The notes beneath the pieces are model-generated. The model was not told the DNA's origin and did not search any database. It worked only from the letters and a program-made list of their open reading frames with translations. Below, piece after piece: positions 52,817 to 61,856 of a stretch of DNA of 64,000 nucleotides. This DNA is from Heligmosomoides polygyrus polygyrus (lineage: Eukaryota > Nematoda > Chromadorea > Rhabditida > Heligmosomidae), in NCBI GenBank assembly GCA_947396885.1, contig OX377202.1, positions 107,134,198 to 107,198,197 on the forward strand. The letters run 5' to 3'. Position 1 is the stretch's first letter. The number at the start of each line of letters is the position of its first letter. The translations under genes were made by a program, and so were the position numbers.

Positions 52817-53137
52817 TTAGCTGTGAGTGAAATTGCACTGCGGATTTAACATGACGGCTTCCAGACCTTCCCTATCAACCGATGCGGCCAGGCGGGAGCA
52901 TCCCGTTAGCCACGTGGGACCGTCCCTTGGTTCAGGAATACCGATTTCTGCCTTCCGCCCCATCGCTTCCCAGTGGCCGTATTCATGAACGTTCCCAGGA
53001 AAATCAATACCTGTTTGGTGGCCAGTATCGATCAATACGTGCAAAGCGGCAAATTTACAGACCTCTCTGTCACTGTGTATTGTGGCGGGGGCATCCTTGC
53101 ATATAGTGGAGCCCAATGGGGCACTGAGTGGCCGCAA
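52817..53137 (-). other. Possible unidentified coding fragment
   Basis: A minus-strand frame of 106 codons contains ALHVLIDTGHQTGIDFPGNV, HEYGHWEAMGRKAEIGIPEP and REGLEAVMLNPQCNFTHS. The sequence looks protein-like but I recognise no family and no splice context. It could be a LINE or repeat fragment. The overlapping plus-strand frames are shadows. Confidence 0.2.
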
Positions 53138-53332
53138 TTTTCGTCCGGAAGAGACTTGATTCTCTTCCTACAATGACTTTCAGTTCCAGTCATTCCTGTA
53201 GTTGTGAACGTGTCTGTCCGTCCTGCTTCCACCTATCACTATAATTTGTTTTTGAATAGCAGCAGGAAGCCTTAACGAGCATACACATCGCTTCCACTGG
53301 CATTCCTCTTAGGACTCTCACCTCGACTTTAA

Positions 53333-53746
53333 GGCCGCCACAGACTTTTGCGGCGCCGCTGAGCGGCGCCGCTGCCCTATGCTTAACCATAGGGCAGAGA
53401 CGCAGAGCTCGCCTCCAGCGGCGCCGCCAGCGGCGCCGCTGGGCGACGCCGCTGGCCGGCCGGCGGCACCGGCGGCACCGGCGGCACCGGCGGCGTCGCT
53501 GGCGGAAATGACTTGAATCATTCCACCCGGCGGCGCCGCTCCAGCGTCTGTCTGTCTGCGCTCTGCGCTCTGCCCTTTCGCGGCGGGATCCAGAGCGGAG
53601 ACGGTCGATGCGAGCGCGCGATCGTCATCGGGGCGCGTTATTGTTAAGCACCAGTCGGTCCCCACTAGAAACAGTACAGTACCTTGCCGTCACCGCTCCC
53701 ACTGATGATGAGTCAAGCCGCTCGCCGCAGAAGTCTGCGGGGACGT
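53333..53746. mobile_element. GC-rich MITE-like inverted-repeat element
   Basis: The left end GGCCGCCACAGACTTTTGCGG and the right end CGCAGAAGTCTGCGGGGACG are imperfect inverses. The inner part is extremely GC-rich, with GCGGCGCCGCTG palindromes and a (GGCGGCACC)n tandem near 53460-53495. TAA precedes it (53330-53332) and TTA follows near 53747-53749. Architecture matches the GGCC-ended hairpin MITEs. Confidence 0.55.
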
Positions 53747-53784
53747 TTAGGAGCTATTTATAGTCCGCAATGGTTGCGATCAGT

Positions 53785-54305
53785 CTATAGAGGAAGCATG
53801 CAAATCGATCGATGCTGAACAGCCGTCCGGTAACAATCGATAAGCGCGGAATATGAGCTGGTCTTGAGACAGAATTTAAACTGCGACGCCGAACGACGCG
53901 ATGTCTTTTATAGTCGCCAATATTGATCGATGGCCAATAGTGACCAATATTGATCCCTGGTCATCGTACGCGTGCGACGGGAGAGTCACAGCGACCTCGT
54001 CGTTCGTGCCTAGCCGATCAATTGATGCCGAGCGATCCTGCAGCAAAAATCGATGAAGGATAAAGGCTCAAGGGCGGCGTTACTCAATCCCTTTTGGGAC
54101 TCGTACGCATTCTACATCTACGGGATGCCGTGGAAGTGATTTGAATGCGTGTAGAGGAACCATGTAAATCGATCGATGCTGAACAATCGCCCGATAGAAA
54201 CCGATAAGCGCAGGCCCTGAACTGGTGCCGAGGCAGCATTTATACTGCTACGCTGAGGAGGCGACGCCACGCTATCTATAGTAGATAATATCGATCGAAT
54301 GATGT
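53785..54305. repeat. Direct duplication of a ~150 bp segment
   Basis: AATCGATCGATGCTGAACA followed by AACCGATAAGCGC-type sequence and an AGGCAGCATTTA stretch occurs at about 53800-53930 and again at about 54155-54290, in the same orientation about 360 bp apart. Between them lies SINE copy 6 and a segment also found at 51065-51160. Confidence 0.6.
54045..54145 (-). mobile_element. tRNA-derived SINE, copy 6, truncated
   Basis: About 100 bp of the SINE 3' part on the minus strand (GATTGAGTAACGCCGCCC, TCCCGTAGATGTAGAATGCG). It is preceded on the plus strand by the same GATGCCGAGCGATC sequence as copy 5, showing shared descent by duplication. Confidence 0.6.
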
Positions 54306-54309
54306 GATC

Positions 54310-54570
54310 AATCGGTTTGACCACCATACATACCATTGCGTCGCACGGTTTTTGAACCATAAACGGGGTCTCATACTCGCTCAAACGCCGTTGAGGCTTG
54401 AGCAGCTCTTGATTGTGCCCAAGGTGGCGATAACAAGAACATACTGAAGGGTGCATTTGTGCTGCTTTGTTGTAGTGTTGTGGTTTCCTTTTTGATGTGT
54501 TCTATTTTTTGTGGTTTCTCTCGAACGTGCGTCTTAAACACACGTATTCAAATAAATAAATAAATAATAC
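54310..54570 (+). mobile_element. CR1-type LINE 3' end fragment
   Basis: T-rich sequence with a TTCTATTTTTTGTGGTTTC stretch, then an (AAATAA)n tail at about 54550-54570, in the arrangement seen at the end of the CR1 elements at 27320 and 46150. No coding sequence is recognisable. Confidence 0.5.
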
Positions 54571-54848
54571 CAGTCGGCGGAAAAGCTCATCTGCCGACAT
54601 GGCAGAGCAACTGGGTCCTGGAACGAATACCCTGATTCGCCGAGCGCCCAATTTATTTGTTTGGGGGGGGGGGCGCGATTATTCCCTACAGCTTCTCGTT
54701 ATTGGAGATTATTGGCAGTATTAGAAAGCATAGCGCATTCGTCTTCGGCTGAGCGGTCACATTCGAATAATCGATCCGTATCTCATATCCGGCCAATTTT
54801 TATGTGGGATTTTCTTGCCTATCACAGGGATGGAAAATCCCCGCTTTA

Positions 54849-55311
54849 GGCCCCGTTTATACTTCGACAACGAGAGTCGCGACGCTACGTAAGGCCTCGT
54901 GCATACTTCCCGTCGCCGCGATGGAATCGCGGCGATGAGTTTTGCAGAGCGACGAGAAAGAATTTGAATTTCTCTGTGCTGGTCGCATCGCCCATCGCTT
55001 TGCAAGGGAGCGCGACGGCGATCCGTCCAGGAACAACGCTAAACACCGCGCGCGGCGCGAAAAAGTATGCCATGCCCGCGATGGGCGCGGGAAGCCATCG
55101 CGCATGCCGACCGTCACTGTTGCGGCGGCCGCGGCGAAGTTTCCTTTGACTATTCGACCGCGTGCGGCGGAATGGCCATGAACTGAGCGCCGCGATGGCA
55201 TCGCAGCGATGGAAGTATGCCCCCGGCCTAAGATGGCCACATTGATTCAGCGACGCGATCGATCAATTTGGTGTCGCGTCGCAAGGCGTCGAAGTATTTA
55301 TAAACGGGGCC
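54849..55311. mobile_element. Hairpin MITE containing a nested MITE
   Basis: Outer ends GGCCCCGTTTATACTTCG and TTATAAACGGGGCC, flanked by TTA (54846-54848, 55312-55314). Removing the inner element and one TAA leaves about 124 bp, matching the 132-bp family member at 22395-22526. Confidence 0.75.
54893..55228. mobile_element. Nested 336-bp hairpin MITE
   Basis: Ends GGCCTCGTGCATACTTCC and GGAAGTATGCCCCCGGCC, flanked by TAA (54890-54892, 55229-55231). The internal inverted arms include CGCCGCGATGGAATCGCGG and GCCGCGGCG-type sequence. Longer than other family members. Inserted inside the outer MITE at 54849-55311. Confidence 0.75.
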
Positions 55312-55314
55312 TTA

Positions 55315-55449
55315 GCCTTAGTTTATACTTGCGTCGCCACGCGGCGCGGCACCACGATTGTCATAGGTATCGATTTTTCGCTCCGCCTAATCGATATCTA
55401 TTACAACTATGGTGTCGCGCCGCCCATCGGCACAAATATAAACCAGGGC
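55315..55449. mobile_element. Hairpin MITE abutting the previous one
   Basis: GCCTTAGTTTATACTTGCG pairs with AATATAAACCAGGGC; TTA at 55312-55314 and 55450-55452. Inner arms GGCGCGGCACCA and TGGTGTCGCGCC pair. It shares its left TTA with the right TTA of the preceding element. Confidence 0.65.
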
Positions 55450-55452
55450 TTA

Positions 55453-55584
55453 GGGGCCGTTCAGAGCAGCATCGCAGTGCGACACAACGAAATGATCATT
55501 ACCTATATTGATCGAGCGGCGCGATTAATCAATATGGGAGATTATCACTACGTCGCGTCGCGCAGCGATACAGCTTAGCGTCCC
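55453..55584. mobile_element. Third abutting hairpin MITE
   Basis: Begins GGGGCCGTTCAGAGCAGC and ends GCTTAGCGTCCC, flanked by TTA (55450-55452, 55585-55587). Core has ATTGATCGAGCGGCGCG and CGATTAATCAATATGG. The terminal inverted repeat is more diverged than in its neighbours. Confidence 0.55.
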
Positions 55585-55589
55585 TTAGC

Positions 55590-56367
55590 TAAGGCCTCTC
55601 CTAGCCCAGAGAGAGAATGCGTCTAAATGTCTGCAGGATTGCGTAGAGCCGTAGCGAATTGCTTCCTCCCCTCCTCCAACTGGAATGGCGTCACATTTCT
55701 GGCAGAAAATCACAGCTCAATTCCTAACGTTCTCATTATCAAATTCAAAAGAGGTTATGGTGCAGCAAGACACAGTTCACCAATTAAAGTGACACCAAAG
55801 GAAGGAGCGTACGACTTTACGCAATCTCGCACACCTTTCACTGGCCGCCCTCCCAACTAGGATGACGCCTGATCGCCCTCAACTACGGGGTGATTGACTA
55901 GAAAGGGTAGCTTACTGAATATACAGTGCTGCTATGGAATAACTTCAATAAAAAATTGTCGAATTTCGCTCCAGAAAGGTATTCGGCTGGTGATTCTTTT
56001 GAATCCACTTCCACAGTACTCCTACACGCCCAGGTAGACTTCCCGCATAGTTTGTTGGAGGAATGTCTCGTCTTGGGACCTGAGTTTAGGTGAGCGCTGA
56101 GTTTAAGGTGAGCGCCCAGTTGTAGATAATGCGCGCTCCAATTCGAAATCCACGCTGCAACGACAAAGCGTCCTTTAAAGTGTGCGTTTAACGCCGCGTT
56201 CACTCAGCTGGTGTTCAAGAGTGCAGCCAGCCGCTGGCGGTTGTTTTCCTATTGATTCTGGCTGCTACTGACCACACTCTAGTCGATCAGAGTTCAGTCG
56301 GCGGGAGAGAGTGCGCCGAGTGGGGAGAGATCTCGCATGTCTGGTGTCACCCGTCCCACTCGGCACG
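55590..56367. promoter_or_regulatory. Upstream region of the thioesterase gene
   Basis: No independent gene is supported. It includes short direct repeats GAGTTTAGGTGAGCGC / GAGTTTAAGGTGAGCGC near 56082-56115. As the 780 bp before the first ATG of the thioesterase gene it probably holds its promoter, but no core element is identifiable. Confidence 0.35.
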
Positions 56368-59300
56368 ATGGTGCGTCCGTCTTCCTTCTATCGCTACGTC
56401 TTCCGACTGTTTTCTGCCGTTGAACACAACACGTCATCTCGTCCATTTCACATCTCCAAAGGTCGACGTCTCGAGGAATCCGGCGCATCTACGATGACAA
56501 ACTTTGAAGAGCACGCGAAGCGATTTTTCGACTTCGAGCGGGTGGACGACGATGCGTTCAGGTAAGAGCATCAATGTTGTCCACTTGCCCATTTGTTTTC
56601 ACCCTTCTTTCTCAGTGTTTAAATCATGTATACTTTCCTAGTCTAGGGGGTAATTTGGATGTGTGTAAAATTGCGTAAAGTAGGATGCGCCGTGTTAATT
56701 TTCACCTTCGCCCCAGTTTCACGCAATTTTGCGCGGATCACACATTCGGGACGGCTCCCTCCAACTAGGAAAGGACAAATCCTCTTTTAGTCTGTCACTA
56801 TGCGACCGTGTCGTGTTTAGCTGTGGTTTAGGAGATGTAACAGCCGCTTAGCTCAGCCTTGCTAGTTCGAAAATTTCATCGATTTCTTGCATTTAGTGAA
56901 ATAGCGCGAAAGCAAATTTATACTAAAAGAATTTCTAGCGCTTTCCTAGTTTGAAGGAGAAGTTGCTCGGATTTTGTGTGAAATTGCGTAAAACTGCATG
57001 TGCTCATTACACCCGCTGGTAGAGTGGTGCGAATTCTATGGCCAAATAGGATCTATCCTAGTCCGGGGGGCCATATAACTAAGAAGTAGGTAACAAAATA
57101 AATTGAGACATACCGAGCGGCTCCTAGAAAATGAGTTGGAGCCTAAAAGAAACAAAAAACAAACGATCAGACAAAAAAATAAATAATCGCCGCGGTTTAC
57201 AACCGTCTCGGCAGGCAAAGAGCGACGGAATGGAGGCATGCCGCGTGCTGACCGCCGACTGACATGTTATAACCAGGATCTAACATGGTGAAATAGGGTG
57301 TATGAAGCTGCATGCCGCGTGCTGACCGTCGGCTGACATGTTATAACCAGGACCCAACATGGTGACGAGGGCATACAACTTTGCCGGCTTACAACCGCAA
57401 CAAATGTAATTTTTCATTTTTTCTTGATGACCTTTTCTTGTTCAGGGTCCTATGTTGTTCTGTAGGAGCCGTAGGAGCCGCTCGATAAGTCCCAAGTGGA
57501 TTCGTTAAATACAATACTTTTTAGTTATGTGCCCCCCCCCGGACTAGGATAGATCCGCCAAATATGATGAGAATCTTCCCATCCTTCTCGAGGAAACTGA
57601 GGGAATTGTTGTGGGGAAAATTACATATTTATTTTTAACTTTATTTATTTATCTAGGCAACGTATTATTACACAAAGCACCCCCCCCCCCCACCCAACCA
57701 GACGGCATTGGAATTCGATGCAGCGCTGCAGCGTCTGTAGACACGGTTTAGACTTCAGCACAATTTATACCTCCATCGCTGAGCGCGGCGGCGTTGTGAC
57801 CGCTATAAATATCGATCATCTGCACCGCTCAATCGATATGAGTAAATATCATAACGCCGCGCCGCTTGGCGTTTGAAGTGTAAATCTCGCGTTATAGGTC
57901 CAAACTAATTACCTGTTCGTTTTCCTCGACGGTTGCGAATTGAGATTGAGAAAATAGCAAATGGTCGCCAGACCAAAGCATTCATAATCGATCCGTATGC
58001 GTTGCGCGGGCGACTCAGCTGCTTTCATTACTGCGGTCGCGAAGAGCAAACCCTACACGGGAGCTTCTATAAGTTCCGTCGCAAAGAGCGAGTCCTGAAA
58101 TAGGATTTATACTTCACTAGCTGGGCGGCGCGAAGTTACGAAGGCTGCCATTATTGATTGCTTGCTTCACCTAATCGAAAATGGCACCTGTAGTCGCGCC
58201 AGGCGACTGAAGCATAATTGGTTGCTCATTATTCCCGACGTTACGACTGTAGCAGCTGGTTGCCAGACCAAAGCATACATATCGATTTTTCTCGGTCGGG
58301 ACCTCAGAACTAATCGATCCGTATGCTTTACACGAGTGACATAGCCGCTGCTGACCAATGTATAAAACCGTCTAGATGACATACATGAAAATTACTAACT
58401 GAATTTTAAGTCACCAAATTCTTACACTTCAGAACATCGGATCTGAGCACATCTCGGCAGGGACCTTCAAGAACTGCTTACGGTGGTCTGATCTTCGCAC
58501 AAGCTTTGGCGGCCGCTGAGAACACAGTGGACGACACGCTGAAGCCGCATGCAATACACTCGTTCTTTGTGCTTAGTGGTACGTAGAAATGTGCTATATT
58601 CCACATTGTTAAGCTTCTTATATCAGTCTCTATTAGTTTAGGCTCCGTTTATACTTCGTCGCGGCGCGACGCGACGCCACGTTTAGTGGCCATATTGATT
58701 GTGCAACGCGATCGATCAATTTGGCCTCATTGCGTGGCATCGCGTCGTGCCGCGATGAAGTGTAAACGGGGCCTTATGCTCAAGCCCGCGCGCGGCGTGA
58801 CGCCACAATCGGTTTCGTTATCGATTTTTGCGACACTCGTCATCACATCGTATTTACAGGTCACCGCTATGTTACACCTACCTTGACATCACTTTGGTAT
58901 ACTGTACTCGCCAAATCGCGCTGCAGAGTAAATAGGCAAAACGGCAAGTGTCACCGCTAACTGAGGCTTTGCCCTAGAAGCCGATGATGTCTATCGATAT
59001 TGGTCGGGGAATTGACACTATTTCCCTGTTGTGAGGTATTGCCAAATTAGCAACATATTCGCGTGATTCTCTCTTTAAACGGGCTATTCTGCGCGAAAAG
59101 TGATTATATTGATTGGTATCGATTTCTTTAGAGTTGCTGTGAAACATATCGATTGGCCATCACACGCGCGATATTCGTCAATATTGGCCCGTTTGTACTT
59201 CCGCTGCCAAGCGACGCCATGGCAGGTGTAGTAGCCACATTGATCGACCGTCTCGCTGGATCAATTTTTACACCATACGCCGCATCGCATCGTTCGGCGT

Positions 59301-59819
59301 CGAAGTATAAACCGGGTTTAACGGCTCTTTTTAAGCAGGGGTCAGTTTTATGGAGTAAGTTGCGAAGGAGGGGCGATCAATCTCGCGCGGACCGACGGAC
59401 AAACTGACGGACTACCTTTTGTATGTGCTCCAGAATAGGATCAAATATTCTAAAATAGATTAGAATAGAATGCCCAAGTTTTGCGACTGATTTGTTTTAA
59501 TTCTACAACTTCTACGGACTACGTATTGTTTGAATAAGTTGCAGAGGAAAACCGAATAAGTCCTGGAACTTGAACATCAAATGCTCGCTCCGTGAGTATT
59601 CTTCCAAATTATCTTTGACCCTCGTTGCAAGTTCACCGGTTCTAGGCAAATTTTTGTGTGCACTTGTTTGTCTGCAATACCCTTCCTTCAGTCGACACCT
59701 CGCTGCCAGTGCAATACAACGTGCGGCGAATCCGTGACGGACGATCGTTTTGCCTACGCTCAGTGGAAGGTGTGCAGGACGGCAAAATTGTATTTACTAT
59801 GCAGGCGTCGTTCAATGTG
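56368..59819 (+). CDS. Acyl-CoA thioesterase, ACOT8/TesB type, exons 1-3 (partial)
   Basis: Hydrolyses fatty acyl-CoA to free acid and CoA; homologues act in peroxisomes or mitochondria. Exons are 56368-56561, 58433-58578 and 59692-59819, joined in phase 2, 1 and 0 with GTAAGA, GTACGT and GTGAGC donors and TTCAG acceptors. They encode the first hot-dog half: FFDFERVDDDAFR, then TAYGGLIFAQALAAAENTV (the family GGQ.-AQAL motif), AIHSFFVLSG, and LPVQYNVRRIRDGRSFCLRS (the diagnostic RIRDGRSF) with IVFTMQASFNV. The start at 56368 gives a basic N-terminal extension (MVRPSSFYRYVFRLFSAVEH) that could be a mitochondrial presequence; a start at 56494 (MTNFEEHAKRFF) fits bacterial-length proteins better. 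Downstream exons with the second hot-dog half and catalytic residues are not found before 64000. Introns contain MITEs. Confidence 0.82.
57049..57556. mobile_element. MITE with long TIRs, copy 3 (508 bp)
   Basis: Ends GGATCTATCCTAGTCCGG and CCGGACTAGGATAGATCC with perfect 8-bp flanks GCCAAATA (57041-57048, 57557-57564). Inner arms include CGAGCGGCTCCTAG. Interior ACATGTTATAACCAGG units are present twice. It lies in intron 1 of the thioesterase gene. Confidence 0.8.
57620..57700. repeat. LINE-like (TTTA)n tract and C-run
   Basis: A TTTATTTTTAACTTTATTTATTTATC tract followed by a C-run (about 14 C) at 57679-57692. Low-complexity sequence, perhaps an inverted CR1 tail. Confidence 0.5.
57745..57895. 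mobile_element. Diverged hairpin MITE in intron 1
   Basis: TTTATACCTCCATCGCTGAG on the left is an imperfect inverse of GCGTTTGAAGTGTAAAT on the right; GGCGGCGTT / AACGCCGCGCC arms pair. Core contains ATCGATCATC and CAATCGATATG. Flanking duplication not resolved. Confidence 0.5.
58100..58345. repeat. Diverged MITE-like hairpins before exon 2
   Basis: GGATTTATACTTCACTAGC near 58104 starts a decayed family member with TGATTGCTTGCTTCACC in its core. A second partial hairpin uses AAAGCATACATATCGAT and ATCGATCCGTATGCTTT at about 58270-58331. Confidence 0.4.
58641..58773. mobile_element. Hairpin MITE in intron 2 (133 bp)
   Basis: GGCTCCGTTTATACTTCGTC pairs with GATGAAGTGTAAACGGGGCC; TTA on both sides (58638-58640, 58774-58776). 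Core GATTGTGCAACGCGATCGATC. It begins 62 bp after the exon 2 donor of the thioesterase gene. Confidence 0.75.
59186..59317. mobile_element. Hairpin MITE in intron 2, diverged ends
   Basis: GGCCCGTTTGTACTTCCGC pairs with GTCGAAGTATAAACCGGG. The core has CACATTGATCGACCG and GGATCAATTTTTAC. The flanks ATT and TTA are no longer identical. Same family as 58641-58773. Confidence 0.65.
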
Positions 59820-60335
59820 GTGAGCTCTGCCCTATTATACTTTCTAGCTGAACTATGGAGCAACCCTGAACTGGCCTTGATTGTGGCGCCGCGTGGTAGC
59901 TCGCGAGCGAGGAGGCGGGATCTACCTTAGGAGGCGTGGCAACCCCAAGGTGCAGCTCTGCGCAACCCATATTGTGAGCCACCGGGAAGATGCTATAACA
60001 AAATAGGTCCGTCTGAAGATAGGTGGCGAAACGAACCTTTTTGAAAAAGAAAAATTTGTAATTTTATTCATTACGCTTTAATTTTCATTACTATATTGGA
60101 CCTGGAGCAATCCTCACCTCTTTGCAACCGACATAACAGGGTCAATACAACATCAATACGTCGATTTACCTGAGTTTGCCCAGTGCGCGACCCAACACGA
60201 CTCAACAATCGGAATGATCTTGCAAGTTAACGACTGACCGGATTCTCTCCTCGTCTCCAGCAGATACAGGCAATAATACAGTTTACTTTAAATCCAATAT
60301 ATGTATGCAGAATACCGGATAGATATGAAGCTATG
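59820..60335. other. Intron of the thioesterase gene, nothing recognised
   Basis: Follows the exon 3 donor. It includes a GC-rich patch near 59885-59960 (GGCGCCGCGTGGTAGC) and AT-rich sequence. I searched for a continuation exon (second hot-dog half) and found none. Confidence 0.35.
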
Positions 60336-60338
60336 TAA

Positions 60339-60822
60339 GGCCTATGTTATACTCCCGCGGGAACATCCGCGGGACGTCCGCGGACAGAAGGTGCACCGCA
60401 GATGGTCGTCGTCGAGCCGTGGCTGAAACGGGCGCCAAAAACGCACTGGAGCGCGTTTTTGGCGCCCGTTTCGGCGGGACGACAGCCTTTCACGGTGCAC
60501 TGCACGGCGGACGGCTGCCGTCCCGCGGGCGGGAAGTATAACAGCCCTCTCGTCGGGGGTCGAGCGTTCTATCCCCTTGTCCTCCTGGCCCGCCCACCCC
60601 CAACCCCCTGGGCTTGCTCGAGAGCCCAGTGGCTACCTTACGAGATAGTGGAGACGCACACATTTGCCACGCCTCTGTTTAAAGGGCGGGGGATAGAACG
60701 CCACTCCGCCCCTCTCGTCGTCTGTCGGCGGGCGTGGCGGGACGCGGCCATTGGCCAGGTGAGGGATCTCAGCGCGATTCCCGCCCGTTCGCGGATGTTC
60801 CCTTGGGAGTGTAACATAGGCC
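60339..60822. mobile_element. 484-bp hairpin element, GGCCTATGTTATAC subfamily
   Basis: The left end GGCCTATGTTATACTCCC with CGGGAACATCCGCGG pairs with CCGCGGATGTTCCC-type and GGGAGTGTAACATAGGCC at the right. TAA precedes it (60336-60338). Inside, a 205-bp palindrome (60339-60545) has CGGGCGCCAAAAACGC / GCGTTTTTGGCGCCCG as perfect arms. Its right GGCC is shared with the next element. Confidence 0.65.
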
Positions 60823-61089
60823 CCGTTTATACTTCGTCGCGGCGCGACGCGGCGTCATGTATAGTGTCCGTATTGATTGTGCGAGGCGATTGATCAATTT
60901 GGCCTTATTGTGTGGCCGTCGCGTCGCGCCGCGACGAAGTATAAGGGCTCGTTTAGTGCGCGCGCGACGCGCGACGCGAAGCATGTGTAGTGGCTAAATT
61001 GATCGAGCGACGCGATTGATCGATTCGGCTACTGCACATGGCATCGCGTCGCGCTTCGCGCGCGCACTAAACGAACCCTAAGCGGGGCC
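60819..61089. mobile_element. Hairpin MITE with a nested relative in its right end
   Basis: Starts GGCCCCGTTTATACTTCGTC and, after removal of 60945-61081, ends GACGAAGTATAAGCGGGGCC; TAA follows (61090-61092). Length without the insert is about 134 bp, the family norm. Left flank lacks TAA because it joins the preceding element through the shared GGCC. Confidence 0.7.
60945..61078. mobile_element. Nested 134-bp hairpin MITE, GTTTAGTGCGC subfamily
   Basis: Ends GGGCTCGTTTAGTGCGCGCG and CGCGCGCACTAAACGAACCC with TAA on both sides (60942-60944, 61079-61081). Core AATTGATCGAGCGACGCG and ATTGATCGATTCGG. Terminal sequence differs from the TATACTTC type, but core and target site are shared. Confidence 0.75.
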
Positions 61090-61160
61090 TAAGGTAGGAC
61101 GATCGTCGCCTAGGTAGAGTGAATATAGGAGTGATGAATCAGCAGACCAGAATACATATA

Positions 61161-61216
61161 TACCATCGCTCACCCGAGCGACGCCTAATAGGCGTCGCTC
61201 GGGGTGAGCGATGGTA
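61161..61216. repeat. 56-bp hairpin
   Basis: TACCATCGCTCACCCGAGCG plus ACGCCT pairs with AGGCGT plus CGCTCGGGGTGAGCGATGGTA, with one bulged G and a 3-nt loop. It may be a minimal remnant of the MITE family, or a GC-stable RNA hairpin. Confidence 0.6.
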
Positions 61217-61224
61217 TGACAAAG

Positions 61225-61625
61225 GCCTATGCTTTAGTGGTATATGGCCGAAAGATCGGAACTCTATGTAGAGCGACCGCGCATAACCCCGACAGAAGTG
61301 TGAACTGATTGCCGCGCGCCCGGAGCGGGAGGGGCAGTGCCGATCGATAAGGCACACTGCGGCTGCAGGCCGTTCCGGAATCGCTGCGGGACCCGTGACC
61401 GCGGGGCAAGGAAAGAACGGAAGGATCTTCGCGACACCACCTTTGTCTGCTTAAAACCCTGAGCTTCAAAGGTAAAAGGCATTTCTTTATCTGTGTGTCT
61501 CTCTGAAGGTGTACTTCTATCTAATGGCGTATGGTCAATGAGATCGGAGTGATTGGATTCTTTAAATTTGTCAGCAAGCTATGTTCACCTACTTCAGGAC
61601 TGGACGACACTTGCTAAGTCACTTT
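61225..61625. other. No gene recognised
   Basis: GC-rich in the first half, AT-rich later. GGCCTATGCTTTAGTGG at 61225 resembles one end of the hairpin MITE family but has no partner. Overlapping minus-strand frames at 61139-61482 have no recognisable family. Confidence 0.3.
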
Positions 61626-61856
61626 TCAGCCGTGTAACTTCTTCCACCAACGTAAGGAATCTCGCAACCATAAGGTGTCCATTCGATCGGCGTGGTTAAC
61701 CACGTAGATGAACAGCGTCTTCACGTAGGAAGGCAGTGAGTCGCCACCATAGAGTTTCTCATTAGCCATTCTGATTTTAGAGCCCATGTCCACGGGCGAG
61801 AGGTTCATCCGGTTTGTTTTTGCTGCCTCGAGATTACCAGCACAAGGAGAAACCAT
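61626..61856 (-). CDS. Unidentified minus-strand ORF (76 codons)
   Basis: ATG at 61856 opens MVSPCAGNLEAAKTNRMNLS, followed by DMGSKIRMANEKLYGGDSL and YVKTLFIYVVNHADRMDTLW. The frame extends upstream of the ATG through VFLLWSLVAFSFFI, so together they resemble a signal peptide cut after CAG, but no upstream ATG or clear acceptor is seen. Ends with a stop at 61626. Possibly an exon of a small secreted protein; no family recognised. Confidence 0.25.
   Translation of the reverse strand: MVSPCAGNLEAAKTNRMNLSPVDMGSKIRMANEKLYGGDSLPSYVKTLFIYVVNHADRMDTLWLRDSLRWWKKLHG

Noticed and set aside
53318..53665. 115-codon Ala/Gly-rich minus-strand frame
   Set aside because: It is the translation of a GCC/GGC tandem tract inside a GC-rich MITE-like element.
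54857..55240. 127-codon minus-strand frame
   Set aside because: It is contained in nested MITEs; translation follows the inverted arms.
60402..60893. 163-codon plus-strand frame
   Set aside because: It runs through two hairpin MITEs and their GC-rich palindromes; no domain and the opposite strand is equally open.
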